Assembly: GCA_965237565.1 (NCBI GenBank)
Contig: OZ250145.1
Location: 372,001-436,000 of the forward strand
Length of the DNA: 64,000 bases
Origin: JANQSP01 sp965237565
GTDB taxonomy: Bacteria; Bdellovibrionota; Bdellovibrionia; Bdellovibrionales; UBA1609
Reading direction: 5' to 3'
In this document: piece by piece, positions 50,901 through 59,549 of the stretch
How the letters are laid out: the number at the start of each line of letters is the position of its first letter
Position numbering within the stretch: the first letter of the stretch is position 1
The notes under the pieces: generated by a model
Seen by the model: only the letters and a program-made list of their open reading frames with translations
Told to the model about the DNA's origin: nothing
Database searches by the model: none
Made by a program: the position numbers and the translations under genes

Positions 50901-52817
50901 TCACCCCATAAAAACAAACAAAAGAAAAAAGATAAGTCCCAAAATAATATAAAGAGAATAATCGTTTAGCTTGCCATTTTGCCATTTATTAAAAATCACT
51001 CCAGCGGAACAAGCACACTTTTGAATCAAAAAGATAAAACCTTGGAGGATTTTTTGATCCACTCCTTCATAAAGTTCCCTGCTGACTTTCAAAGTGGGTT
51101 TGATAATTGAAAAATTATAAAAAGAATCCACTTTAAAAGCTTGTTCCAACCAATGAAAGGGAACTTGAAACTTGTTTTTCAAAGCTTGCAAAGTAGAAGC
51201 TCTTTGCGAGTAAAACCAAATGGTTAAAGCAAAAACAAAGAAGACTGAAAGAAAAGAACCACCAATTAAGATCAATTCCGAAGTGGGAGTTCCTTTTATG
51301 GGAAAAACAAGCACCACTGGTTTTAAATATGCTTCAATGAAATGAGGGATGTGCCAGCCCTCTGGCAAAAAAGATTCTCCAATCAAATGAGGAATTCCCA
51401 ATAAACCACCTAGAGCAGAAAGAATAGCCAAAATCACTAAGGGCAATTTGGCAAGAAATGATTCAGCTTCCAAGGCTTTGTTTGAAACGAAACGAGTTTC
51501 TCCATAAAAAGTAAGAAAGAGCAAGCGAGTCATATAAAAAGTTGTTAACAAGGCTGTTATAAAAGCTATAGCGAAGAGAAAATAAGATCCCGAAGCAAAA
51601 GTCGACCACAAAATTTCATCCTTGCTAAAAAATCCAGAGAAGGGAAAGAAACCAATGAGAGAGAAAAAGCCAACGAGGAAACAGGCATAAGTCCAAGGAA
51701 GTTTTTTTCTTAATCCACCCATGCGGTAAATATTTTGTTCCCCATGGAGGGAATGAATAATGGCTCCTGCAGATAAAAATAAAAGAGCTTTAAAAAACGC
51801 ATGCGTAACCAAATGAAACATGGAAGCAGTAAAGGCTTGCAGTCCTGTTGCTAAGAACATGTAACCCAGCTGCGATAGGGTGGAATAGGCCAATATTTTT
51901 TTTATATCTGATTGGGCACAAGCAACAAGGGCTGAAAAAAAAGCTGTCGCAGTCCCAATGAAGGCTACCAGTGACAAAATTTGGGGAGCTAACACGAACA
52001 AGAAATCCAGTCTTACGATCAAATAAATCCCTGCTGTAACCATTGTCGCTGCATGGATGAGAGCAGAGACAGGAGTGGGTCCTGCCATAGCGGAGGGAAG
52101 CCAAGCAAAAAGAGGAATTTGAGCAGATTTTCCAATCGCCCCAAGTACAAGAAACAAACAAGACCAAAAAATCACATCCAAGTTTTCTGGATTCGAAGAA
52201 GAAACCGCAAGAGAGATTTCAGAAAAATTCAAAGTTTGAAAAGCAGTAAATAGTAAAAGCATCGCTAGTAAAAATCCCATATCTCCAATACGGTTAAAAA
52301 CAAAAGCCTTCATCCCCGCACCTGCTTTTTGTTTATCAGTGAACCAAAATCCAATCAGAAGATAAGAGCAAAAACCCACGGCTTCCCATCCAAAAAAAAG
52401 CAAGAAGAGATTGTCTGCTAAAACCAAAACCATCATGCTAAAAACAAATAGATTTAAGAAAGAAAAATATTTTGCAGGCCTCTTATCATGTGACATGTAA
52501 TACACACTAAAAAGATGAATCAAAAAACCTACCCCTGTGATCACCAAGAGCATCAATGTGCTTAAGGGATCAAGAAGGAAAGAAAAAGACATTTGAAAAG
52601 ATGCCAGATGGACCCACTGAAAAAAATGAATATTCATAGAATGAATATCTTGATTCAATAGGGCAAAAAACAAAAAAAGACTAATTGCAAAAGAGAGGAA
52701 GCAAGAAAAAACTCCAATGAGAGATGCAGGAAAAAGTTTTTCATTTCGCCATCTCAAAGCGTTGACAAAAAATCCAAGCAAAGGAGCAAGTAAAAGACAA
52801 AGAAGTGCTGTTTTCAT
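50901..52817 (-). CDS. nuoL: NADH-quinone oxidoreductase subunit L
   Basis: 638 residues. Most distal proton-pumping subunit. GWEAVGFCSYLLIGFW (Glu), GKSAQIPLFAWLPSAMAGPTPVSALIHAATMVTAGIYL (Lys), KKILAYSTLSQLGYMFL. After about residue 500 the long lateral helix and an extra membrane helix are present, so the subunit is complete. ATG overlaps nuoK stop (ATGA). Confidence 0.95.
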   Translation of the reverse strand: MKTALLCLLLAPLLGFFVNALRWRNEKLFPASLIGVFSCFLSFAISLFLFFALLNQDIHSMNIHFFQWVHLASFQMSFSFLLDPLSTLMLLVITGVGFLIHLFSVYYMSHDKRPAKYFSFLNLFVFSMMVLVLADNLFLLFFGWEAVGFCSYLLIGFWFTDKQKAGAGMKAFVFNRIGDMGFLLAMLLLFTAFQTLNFSEISLAVSSSNPENLDVIFWSCLFLVLGAIGKSAQIPLFAWLPSAMAGPTPVSALIHAATMVTAGIYLIVRLDFLFVLAPQILSLVAFIGTATAFFSALVACAQSDIKKILAYSTLSQLGYMFLATGLQAFTASMFHLVTHAFFKALLFLSAGAIIHSLHGEQNIYRMGGLRKKLPWTYACFLVGFFSLIGFFPFSGFFSKDEILWSTFASGSYFLFAIAFITALLTTFYMTRLLFLTFYGETRFVSNKALEAESFLAKLPLVILAILSALGGLLGIPHLIGESFLPEGWHIPHFIEAYLKPVVLVFPIKGTPTSELILIGGSFLSVFFVFALTIWFYSQRASTLQALKNKFQVPFHWLEQAFKVDSFYNFSIIKPTLKVSRELYEGVDQKILQGFIFLIQKCACSAGVIFNKWQNGKLNDYSLYIILGLIFFLLFVFMG

Positions 52818-53119
52818 TCTTTAAAATTCTCTAAAACAGAAAGATCTGTTTTCAAAAATTTTCGACCAATTAAAACAACCAAAGCTAAACCCACTCCCGC
52901 TTCTGCCGCCGCAATAGCCATCACAAAGAAGGCCGCCACTCCTCCAGAAGGAAGGGAATAAAATTGGCTAAAAGTAACAAAAGAGAGATTCACAGCATTT
53001 AACATCAATTCAATGCTCATTAACAAAATCAGCAGATTGCGACGGATCATCAGACCCAAAAATCCAATACCAAAAAGCACCAAAGAAACTATAAGAAAGT
53101 GATCAAGATTGACAATCAT
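52814..53119 (-). CDS. nuoK: NADH-quinone oxidoreductase subunit K
   Basis: 101 residues, three helices. Conserved Glu in LLMSIELMLNAVNLSF and in AIAAAEAGVGLALVV. Starts 1 base after the nuoJ stop. Confidence 0.95.
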   Translation of the reverse strand: MIVNLDHFLIVSLVLFGIGFLGLMIRRNLLILLMSIELMLNAVNLSFVTFSQFYSLPSGGVAAFFVMAIAAAEAGVGLALVVLIGRKFLKTDLSVLENFKE

Positions 53120-53120
53120 C

Positions 53121-53624
53121 TCACTCGCCTTTTTTTATGTTCTGACATAAAACCGCTACCCCAACAGCAATGAGGAGTAACAACACTCCCAATACTTCAA
53201 AAGCAAAAATATATTTTGAAAAAAGAATAGAAGAAATTTCTTTCGTAGGAAGAATCGTAAGAGAAGAAAGAGATTTTACTTCAAATATCTGAAGGGAAAG
53301 AGGGAAAAGCCCAACCATTAAACCCAAAAGAAAAAAAATGGTGCCAGAGCGAAACCAAATCTCTCGACTGAAAAGAGGCCCCTTTTTGTCTTTCATGTCA
53401 AAAAGCATAACAACGATAATGAACAAAACCATTACAGCTCCGGCATAGACAATCACCTGAACTGCTGCAATGAAATGAGCCCCCAATAAAAAGAAAAGAC
53501 CGGCTAAGGCAAGCATAGAACCAGCCAAATGAAGAGAACAAACAACCAGATCCTTATGGGTAATCACTCGAAAGGCCCCATAGAGAACAATAGCAGAAAA
53601 GAAAAAAAACATCACTTCTGTCAT
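53121..53624 (-). CDS. nuoJ: NADH-quinone oxidoreductase subunit J
   Basis: 167 residues, five helices; QVIVYAGAVMVLFIIVVMLFDMK is the signature helix 3 with the pi-bulge. Starts 3 bases after nuoH. The nuoI (2x4Fe4S ferredoxin) gene that usually lies between nuoH and nuoJ is absent. Confidence 0.94.
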   Translation of the reverse strand: MTEVMFFFFSAIVLYGAFRVITHKDLVVCSLHLAGSMLALAGLFFLLGAHFIAAVQVIVYAGAVMVLFIIVVMLFDMKDKKGPLFSREIWFRSGTIFFLLGLMVGLFPLSLQIFEVKSLSSLTILPTKEISSILFSKYIFAFEVLGVLLLLIAVGVAVLCQNIKKGE

Positions 53625-53627
53625 TTT

Positions 53628-54785
53628 CTAACTCACATTCACTCTCATTAAAAAAATCATTGTTCCCGTAAGAACAGTATTTCCTAGCGCCCAAGGCAAC
53701 AATTTTTTCCATCCCAAATCCATCAGTTGATCATAACGAAAACGAGGAAGAGTCCACCTAACCCATATAAAAATCCACAAAAATAAAAGCATCTTCAGCA
53801 TAAACACGAGGTGCAAAATCAAAGCCGTCGCCAAACTATTTACGGATGGAGAAAGAAAATGAAACCAAGCTGTTAGAAGTTCAGGAGTCAAAAAGGGCCA
53901 CAAGGTGTATCCACCAAAATAAAAAGTAACCATCAGAGCTGAAGCCACCATCATATGACCATATTCCCCCATGTAAAACATAATGACCTTCACTCCTCCA
54001 TATTCTGTGTGGTACCCAGCAACTAACTCTGTTTCTGCCTCAGGGAGATCAAAAGGAAGACGATTTGCCTCCGCAAACAAGGCTACAAATAGAATAGTAG
54101 CCCCCAAGGGCTGGTAAAAAATTCCCCAGTTGGGAAGAAAAGAAATTTTCAGTTGCTCCCCAAAAAAATAAAATTGTAAAGGCCCATTTTGAGCCAATAC
54201 AATTTCAGAAAAATCAAATGTGTTAAAGAGCATAATAATGCCCACGATAGAAAGACTCAAAGCCAACTCGTAACTAATGCTTTGGGCACTCGCCCTCAAA
54301 GCTCCATAAAGAGAAAATTTGCTCCCTGAAGCCCATCCAGCTAATAAAAGAGAATACACAGATAAAGAACTCACTCCCAAGACGAAAACAATTCCCACCC
54401 CCATAAAAAAAGACTGAAAGAAGAAAGTGTAGGGCCCAAAATTTCTACCAAATAACTCAAAAGCTTCAATCTGAACGGGTGTGGATAAAGGAATCGCTCC
54501 AAAGGCAAGAGCCGCTGGCAGAAGAGCTAAGACAGGTGCCAGATAAAAAAAGTTTTTTCGTCCAGCTTTATTCAAAAAATCTTCCTTGAACAAAAATTTA
54601 ACAAAATCAGCTAAATTTTGAACCAAACCCAATGGACCGACACGGTTTGGACCAAAACGATTTTGAATAAAAGCAGATCCTCTTCTTTCCACCCACACCA
54701 AAAGTGGAACCAACTGAACCATCAAAAAAAAGATGAGGGCTATTTTTATGACATTGACAAAAATTTCAAAAAAATCATTTCCCAT
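53628..54785 (-). CDS. nuoH: NADH-quinone oxidoreductase subunit H
   Basis: 385 residues, eight to nine helices. Forms the quinone site with the peripheral arm: ERRGSAFIQNRFGPNRVGPLGLVQNLADFVKFLFKED (about 33-69), YELALSLS, LFAEANRLPFDLPEAETELVAGYHTEYG (about 239-266), WVRWTLPRFRYDQLMDLGWK near the C-terminus. All family landmarks intact. 37 bases after nuoA; nuoB, C and D, which usually intervene, are missing. Confidence 0.95.
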   Translation of the reverse strand: MGNDFFEIFVNVIKIALIFFLMVQLVPLLVWVERRGSAFIQNRFGPNRVGPLGLVQNLADFVKFLFKEDFLNKAGRKNFFYLAPVLALLPAALAFGAIPLSTPVQIEAFELFGRNFGPYTFFFQSFFMGVGIVFVLGVSSLSVYSLLLAGWASGSKFSLYGALRASAQSISYELALSLSIVGIIMLFNTFDFSEIVLAQNGPLQFYFFGEQLKISFLPNWGIFYQPLGATILFVALFAEANRLPFDLPEAETELVAGYHTEYGGVKVIMFYMGEYGHMMVASALMVTFYFGGYTLWPFLTPELLTAWFHFLSPSVNSLATALILHLVFMLKMLLFLWIFIWVRWTLPRFRYDQLMDLGWKKLLPWALGNTVLTGTMIFLMRVNVS

Positions 54786-54822
54786 TATTCAATATATCCA
54801 AGCTAGACAAAAAATTATAAAC

Positions 54823-55200
54823 CTATTTCCAATTCAAAGCTTTTGAAGAAATTTCCCAGAAAAGACCGTAGAGAAAAATCAACAAAAACACAAGCAGACC
54901 AATAAGAGCCCCCATGCCTTCCTTCTCCGAGAGAAAATCATTGAAGGACAAGGCCCAAGGATAAATAAAAATAATCTCAATATCGAAGAGGACAAAAAGA
55001 ATGGCTGTTAGATAAAATTGAACAGGAACGCGAGAGCTGGAAGTTTCTTCGCCCTCTAGGCCACATTCATAGGGAAGTTTTTTTGCCTTGCTTTCCTCGC
55101 CTTTGACTTTTGCACCCAAAAGATGTGCCACAGCCAACAAAAAAGCACCAAAAGTGATGACAATCAAAGTACACACCAAAACTGGCAAAAGAGAGTTCAT
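54823..55200 (-). CDS. nuoA: NADH-quinone oxidoreductase subunit A
   Basis: 125 residues, three helices. PYECGLEGEETSSSRVPVQFYL carries the conserved Cys loop that contacts the quinone site; FDIEIIFIYPWA follows. AGGAT stands 6 bases before the ATG. First gene of the cluster. Confidence 0.95.
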   Translation of the reverse strand: MNSLLPVLVCTLIVITFGAFLLAVAHLLGAKVKGEESKAKKLPYECGLEGEETSSSRVPVQFYLTAILFVLFDIEIIFIYPWALSFNDFLSEKEGMGALIGLLVFLLIFLYGLFWEISSKALNWK

Positions 55201-55233
55201 ATTTGGATCCTTGCTTAACTCTTCCTTAGTATC

Positions 55234-55261
55234 CTTATAAAACAGGATGAATAAAGTGCAA
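55234..55261 (-). promoter_or_regulatory. Candidate promoter of the nuo cluster
   Basis: On the minus strand TTGCAC (55256-55261), 16 bases, TATAAG (55234-55239), then a leader of about 28 bases to nuoA. Confidence 0.6.
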
Positions 55262-55288
55262 GTTTTTTATACCGACAAAGGTCCAAAA

Positions 55289-55985
55289 TTATAGATATAG
55301 AAATTTTTTGTGATGGAAAAGTAAAGTGATGAAAAGGCGTCCAACTCGACCATTTCCATCCAAGAAAGGATGAATGGTCTCGAACTGAGCGTGCATAATA
55401 CTAATATAAATGAGCGATAAAATAGATTTTTTTTTCATGCAAGAATTTTTCAAAATCGCCCAAGGACTTACACATTTGATTAGCAGGAACAGGTACGAAG
55501 CGAGCGTCTTCGGGTTTGGTTCCTCCCACCCAATTTTGAGTTTTACGAAATTCACCTAGGGTAGCATAATGAGTAGAACAAGCTCCCGTCATCAATCGCT
55601 GGTGAATTTCCCTAATGAAGCGCAAAGATAAAGGGAACTTCTCTAACCTTTCCATTCCATAATTAAGGGCATCCTCATAATAAATAATATCGAAGGCGTC
55701 TGCACTTTTAGAGGGAGCCCTAGCATTTACTTTTAAAACGTTAACAATTGTTGCTTTCGTTCCTTCTATTTGAGAGGAGGCTGTTGCATCCTTTAAAACA
55801 AACATGGAGAGAAAAAAATCCGCATCTGATAAAAGATGAGTAACCCCATCCAATTTCCCGATGAGTCTTCCAGCTTCAGCTACTTTAAAAGCAATTTGAT
55901 TAGGTAACTTAAATAATTCCTTTTGGGGAAAATCGGTTGGAATGAAAGCGAAATAAGCTTCCTTTTGTTTAATTTTTCCTCTCAT
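55289..55985 (-). pseudogene. Fic-domain protein, frameshifted and C-terminally truncated
   Basis: The upstream frame (55401-55985) encodes 194 residues of a Fic N-domain with the inhibitory-helix motif SSQIEGT (residues about 72-78) and runs to a stop just after LHEKK. The next frame (to 55289) continues the alignment with ISIMHAQFETIHPFLDGNGR, including the catalytic HxFxDGNGR loop. The junction is a run of nine A on the minus strand (55427-55435). The protein then stops about 15 residues after the loop, so the last helices of the Fic fold and the C-terminal part are missing. Intact Fic proteins AMPylate targets with ATP. This copy is dead unless slippage rescues the core. Confidence 0.85.
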
Positions 55986-56009
55986 TATAAATATTTTATC
56001 TGATTGAAA

Positions 56010-56124
56010 CCAAATAAAGATATATGGATTGACTAAATATTTCTTTGAGAAACAATATGAAGCCTAATTAACGAGGTTTTATAGATATGAAATACATTCT
56101 TTTTTTATTTGTTTTTTCTCTGTT
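56010..56124 (+). repeat. Duplicated segment, copy A (matches 59173-59284)
   Basis: About 110 bases, differing from copy B at only a handful of positions. In copy B it spans the 3' end of a broken paralogue gene and the start of the WxxGT relic gene. Here it lies next to the truncated end of the LD-carboxypeptidase gene. Confidence 0.9.
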
Positions 56125-56675
56125 TGCTTGGTTCCTATAAAATCTCCTAAGACGAGGGCTTTCACTCCTTTAAAAACTTGAGCATGATACATTTGCCATA
56201 AAGCACGATCAATTCGGTGGGGAGATTCACCTATGTCTTCTAAAAATAAAATTTTATTCTTGAAAGAATAGGCCCAAGGAGTGCCAATAGAACTCTCTTT
56301 GAGATGAGTGAGAACAGGAAAATGAAGAGCCGGCCATTTCCATTTTAAATTTAAAAATATCTGTAATATAGTTGCGTCACTATAGCCAATTAGAATTTTA
56401 ATTTGTTGAGGTTTTTTCATACGCTCAAGAGTCTCTATGAGCCTCTGACTACCATAACCTCCTCGAATACACCAAAGAGCTTGAGAATCTTTGGCGGCCA
56501 CCAAGGCTTTCTTTAAATGCCGTGCTCTTTCTTGATCACTAGCTGAAAACAAAAAAGTTTTCTCTAGATGTCCAGCCCATAGGGCTTGAAAGCCCAAAGA
56601 TTTCACTTGTTGAATGGCCTGTTGAATTTGATCTGAAGAAATTGAAAACCCAGGAGCTATTAAATCAATAGACAA
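56079..56675 (-). pseudogene. LD-carboxypeptidase (S66 family), internally deleted and truncated
   Basis: The frame encodes 198 residues against about 300 for the family. Kept: N-terminal DLIAPGF, CIRGGYGSQRLIETL (about 69-83), nucleophile in IGYSDATILQ (Ser about 99), KILFLEDIGESPHRIDRAL (Glu about 147). Only about 47 residues separate Ser from Glu, where the family has over 90, so an internal piece is gone; the part after VLGDFI, with the catalytic His, is replaced by antisense of duplicated segment A (GTKQTEKKQIKKECISYL). An active enzyme would trim LD-peptides in peptidoglycan recycling. This one cannot. Confidence 0.8.
56087..56140 (+). pseudogene. 17-codon remnant of the WxxGT relic gene start
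   Basis: ATG 56087 opens the same leader as the gene at 59250 (MKYILFLFVFSL) but meets TAA at 56138 after FAWFL. It is a duplicated signal-peptide start with no body. Preceded by the same AACGAGG ribosome-like sequence as the 59250 copy. Confidence 0.8.
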
Positions 56676-56805
56676 GTCCTCAATACAATAAGTACAATAT
56701 AAGGGTCCCCATCATAATAGATGACCTTGTCCATAAAACTTGTTACTTGTTATTTGTAGATTTAAAGATTTTTATAACTCACATTAACGAGATGAAATAA
56801 AAAAA

Positions 56806-57564
56806 ATGCGCTTATTATTAAATTTTGTTTATTTATTTCTCACTTTCAGTTTTCCTCTAAACGTTCATTCTAGCAACAAATGCAAACAGCTTTTTAAAAC
56901 ACCCGTTCAAGAATCTCCTTTGATTGTTCTTGCGAAAGATTATTTCGCTAATCAGTGGCAGGAAGAAATGGGCCATAATTGGCCAAGAAAAGCAAACAAA
57001 CAAACAAAAAAATGGAATACGGATCATTTGACAGAATTTTTAAGTTTTTTAATTGATCGAATAGGAATAAACGAAACGGTAAAACGAATGCAATCTTTGG
57101 TTATTTTAAAAAACCCAAACTACGAAAGATTTAAGATTAAATTAAAATTTTATGAATTACAAATTGGCGAAGAAAAGGTCACAGAATGGCTTCTTAAGGA
57201 TTTGTTCGTCTTCAATCAGCAAGACCTTCTTTTAGTAGAAAAAAAAATTAAATTTCTAACTAAAGACATGGACATGGAACCAAATAAACTGATTCAACTT
57301 ATAGGAGAAAATCTCGATATTTTTGATTCATTTAAATTAGAGGATCTGAGGGAGAGTGTTATATTTTTAAAATCTTATCTTAATAAAAAGGAAATAATCG
57401 CTTTAATAGAAAAAAACTGGCGTCATCTAGATCAAAAAATTCTTTTATCCTTACAAACTAAAAAATTCCAAAAAGCTTTGAACTCATTAAAACAAAATAT
57501 AAAAGAAAAGGAAACCATTGACCAGGAGGATTTAGATTCTTTTTTTGATACGATTTCTTCATGA
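56806..57564 (+). CDS. Secreted helical protein, member 1 of a local three-gene family
   Basis: 252 residues with a signal peptide (MRLLLNFVYLFLTFSFPLNVHSS) and one Cys soon after it. Residues about 69-114 contain a module shared with the two following genes: F-L-x3-[IL]-G, then 20-25 residues, then Y-x2-[FY]-K-x-[RK]-[IL]-x-F-Y-E. Further weaker helical repeats of about 35 residues (IKFLTKDMDMEPNKLIQLIGENLDIF and VIFLKSYLNKKEIIALIEKNW) follow. The spacing is reminiscent of mTERF-like or TALE-like alpha solenoids, but this is only a pattern impression. It is very AT-rich, unlike the housekeeping neighbours. Confidence 0.6.
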   Translation: MRLLLNFVYLFLTFSFPLNVHSSNKCKQLFKTPVQESPLIVLAKDYFANQWQEEMGHNWPRKANKQTKKWNTDHLTEFLSFLIDRIGINETVKRMQSLVILKNPNYERFKIKLKFYELQIGEEKVTEWLLKDLFVFNQQDLLLVEKKIKFLTKDMDMEPNKLIQLIGENLDIFDSFKLEDLRESVIFLKSYLNKKEIIALIEKNWRHLDQKILLSLQTKKFQKALNSLKQNIKEKETIDQEDLDSFFDTISS

Positions 57565-57750
57565 AAAAAAATAGGATAATTTGAATCCCTTTGTTTTTTA
57601 TTTTGATCCTCCTATTTTAAAATTTTTCCATCATTTGATTAGAAAAGTAAACTAAAACCCATTAAAAATGATGAAATTTCTACATTGTATTTGTAAATAA
57701 CTTAGAGATTGATCTCATTCTGTTATATATACTCCTACTAGAGAAACAAT

Positions 57751-58740
57751 ATGAAACGACTATTCAGCATTTTTTTAATTATTTTGACTCTGATTTTCTC
57801 ATCTCAGTCTTTTTCTTCATTTTCTTGTCAAAACATCTTTTCTAAATTCAAATTTGGCTATTTGGTCTTTGGCGATTTTTTAAAAAGCGTAGCTCAAAAA
57901 AATAAAGACCAAATAAGTACAGAACAGTTAGAAAAAATAGAAAAACATACCTATAATTGGACTTATAAAGAAGCCAACCAGTTGTTAGACTTTTTGAAAA
58001 AAGAAATAGGAGAAAGAGGAATATTTTATATGCTCACATCTCGGAAAGGTTTAACATTTCTTAGATATTATAAATCTTCCTTGATAATTTTTATACAATT
58101 TCTAGAGAATGAGATGTTAAATAAACCTCAAATAAATAATGAATTTCAACTTAATAAAGATGAAATAGAAAAAGTGTATTCCCATGTGCCGAATCAGGAC
58201 CACCAAGGCACAAAAAAATTTTTAGAATTCTTAATAAATAAGCTCGGCACAGAAAATACAATCTTCCTAGTAAATTCTTCGATTTTTTTTGAAAAAATGA
58301 AATCAGTTGATTATCAAGCATATAAAAGAAGAATTTTATTTTATGAACAGCATAAACTTTGGAAAATTCTTAACTTGATTAAAAATTACATAAAAAATAA
58401 TAATATAAACCAATTATCACATCTTGTAAAAAAGGGGGTCGTAGAAGAATACCTGAAAGAAGCGACTATTAGACAACTTCTGCGAGATTTTAATATCATT
58501 AATAATGCCTATAAGATCTTTGATTACAAAAAAACGTATGCTCTGTCAAATTCTAAAAACATGAGAGAAAATATTTTGGATCGTATAACGGATAGAGAAA
58601 ATGCTTTTATCGCTCTTACCAAAAATTGGCACCCAATGAGAATCATATTATCCCATTTATCTATTGAAAAACTTATAAAAAAAATATACTTAAAAGAATT
58701 ACAAATAATACAACAACAATATAACCTATTTGAAAAATAA
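57751..58740 (+). CDS. Secreted helical protein, member 2 of the family
   Basis: 329 residues, signal peptide MKRLFSIFLIILTLIFSSQSFSS then a Cys near the mature N-terminus as in the other members. Two copies of the shared module: about 71-116 (LLDFLKKEIGERGIFYMLTSRKGLTFLRYY...) and about 136-182 (FLEFLINKLGTENTIFLVNS, ending YKRRILFYEQ). The rest is helical and Asn/Ile/Lys-rich. The gap to member 1 is 186 bases and holds a possible TATATA-type -10 box before the start; member 3 follows after 13 bases. Confidence 0.6.
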   Translation: MKRLFSIFLIILTLIFSSQSFSSFSCQNIFSKFKFGYLVFGDFLKSVAQKNKDQISTEQLEKIEKHTYNWTYKEANQLLDFLKKEIGERGIFYMLTSRKGLTFLRYYKSSLIIFIQFLENEMLNKPQINNEFQLNKDEIEKVYSHVPNQDHQGTKKFLEFLINKLGTENTIFLVNSSIFFEKMKSVDYQAYKRRILFYEQHKLWKILNLIKNYIKNNNINQLSHLVKKGVVEEYLKEATIRQLLRDFNIINNAYKIFDYKKTYALSNSKNMRENILDRITDRENAFIALTKNWHPMRIILSHLSIEKLIKKIYLKELQIIQQQYNLFEK

Positions 58741-58753
58741 TAGGAGCTAATTA

Positions 58754-59231
58754 ATGAGATACAAATTTCTTTTTATATTTTTAGCTTCCATCACCTCCTC
58801 TGCTGTTTTCTCTTCTACGACTTGTGTAGATGCTTTTTCAAACCAATCTATTTCAAAAGAATTATTGAATTTTTTAACAGATTATATGGGCTCAACGGAA
58901 ATTTCGAATATGACAGGCATTAATAAAATCCCTGTTGATTACAAAGATTTTAAAGAAAAAAATTATACGCCATATTAAAAAAGATTTTTCTACTTTTTCT
59001 CATGGCGATATAGATAAAACAAAAAAAATATAAATTTTCTGACAAAAAAAATAGGAAAATATAATACACTAAAAATTCTGAGGCAAAATGTGAAAGCCTT
59101 CGTCAAAGCTGAGACCAACGAAATAAGAACAGTATTGGAGACTCTAAGTTCTTATTTTGAAAAAATACAGATCAAAATAAAGATCTATAGATTGACTAAA
59201 TATTTCTTTAAGAAACAATATGAAGCCTAAT
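58754..59231 (+). pseudogene. Member 3 of the secreted family, broken by two frameshifts
   Basis: The first frame (58754-58978) gives a signal peptide, a Cys, and the beginning of a module (LLNFLTDYMGSTEISNMTG...VDYKDFKEK) and stops. A stretch in a second frame from about 58964 to 59032 is open, and a third frame from about 59018 reads NFLTKKIGKYNTLKIL and continues to a stop at 59229-59231. The two later pieces restore a second module in line with members 1 and 2. At least two small indels in A-rich runs have therefore inactivated the gene. Its end is the duplicated segment B. Confidence 0.75.
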
Positions 59232-59284
59232 TAACGAGGTTTTACAGATATGAAATACATTCTTTTTTTATTTGTTTTTTCTCT
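59173..59284 (+). repeat. Duplicated segment, copy B (matches 56010-56124)
   Basis: This copy is in the original context: it covers the last codons of the broken family member 3, the AACGAGG ribosome-like site and the first 12 codons of the WxxGT relic gene. Similarity stops abruptly after the shared ttttttctct. Confidence 0.9.
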
Positions 59285-59549
59285 ATCTGTTATCGCTGAT
59301 GAAAGAGTACCTCTTTGCAAAGGATCTGTTAAGGGCTTAAAGGCAAAATGTCCGAAAGGCGTAAAAGTACCCAAGTGGCTAACAGACGTAGATGTCAAAG
59401 ATGAGACGGTGGAGTTAGTAAGAAACTCTAATGAAAAAACCGAAGTCATCTGGCATGATGGCATTTGGTATGGTGAGAATTGGTGGGAGGGCACTTTTGG
59501 CATAGTGGTGAAGGAAAACCAGCAAATGCTTCGATTCTGGACAGACTAG
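59250..59549 (+). pseudogene. Degenerate WxxGT-family gene (sixth copy)
   Basis: The frame encodes 99 residues: a signal peptide without lipobox Cys (MKYILFLFVFSLSVIAD), the family head domain (LCKGSVKGLKAKCP...VPKWLTDVD) and only WHDGI, WYGEN, WWEGT before the frame leaves the pattern. One base frame over, the sequence continues HSGE-GKPANAS, which is the family C-terminus, and ends at TAA 59552-59554. A single T lost from the run at 59495-59498 would explain the break (the restored reading gives F-W-H-S-G-E). It is thus a short, non-lipidated relative of the 24-28 kb array. Its stop overlaps atpC. Confidence 0.8.

Noticed and set aside
55401..55985. Intact 194-residue Fic protein
   Set aside because: The catalytic HxFxDGNGR loop is in the next frame, so this frame alone is a non-catalytic fragment.
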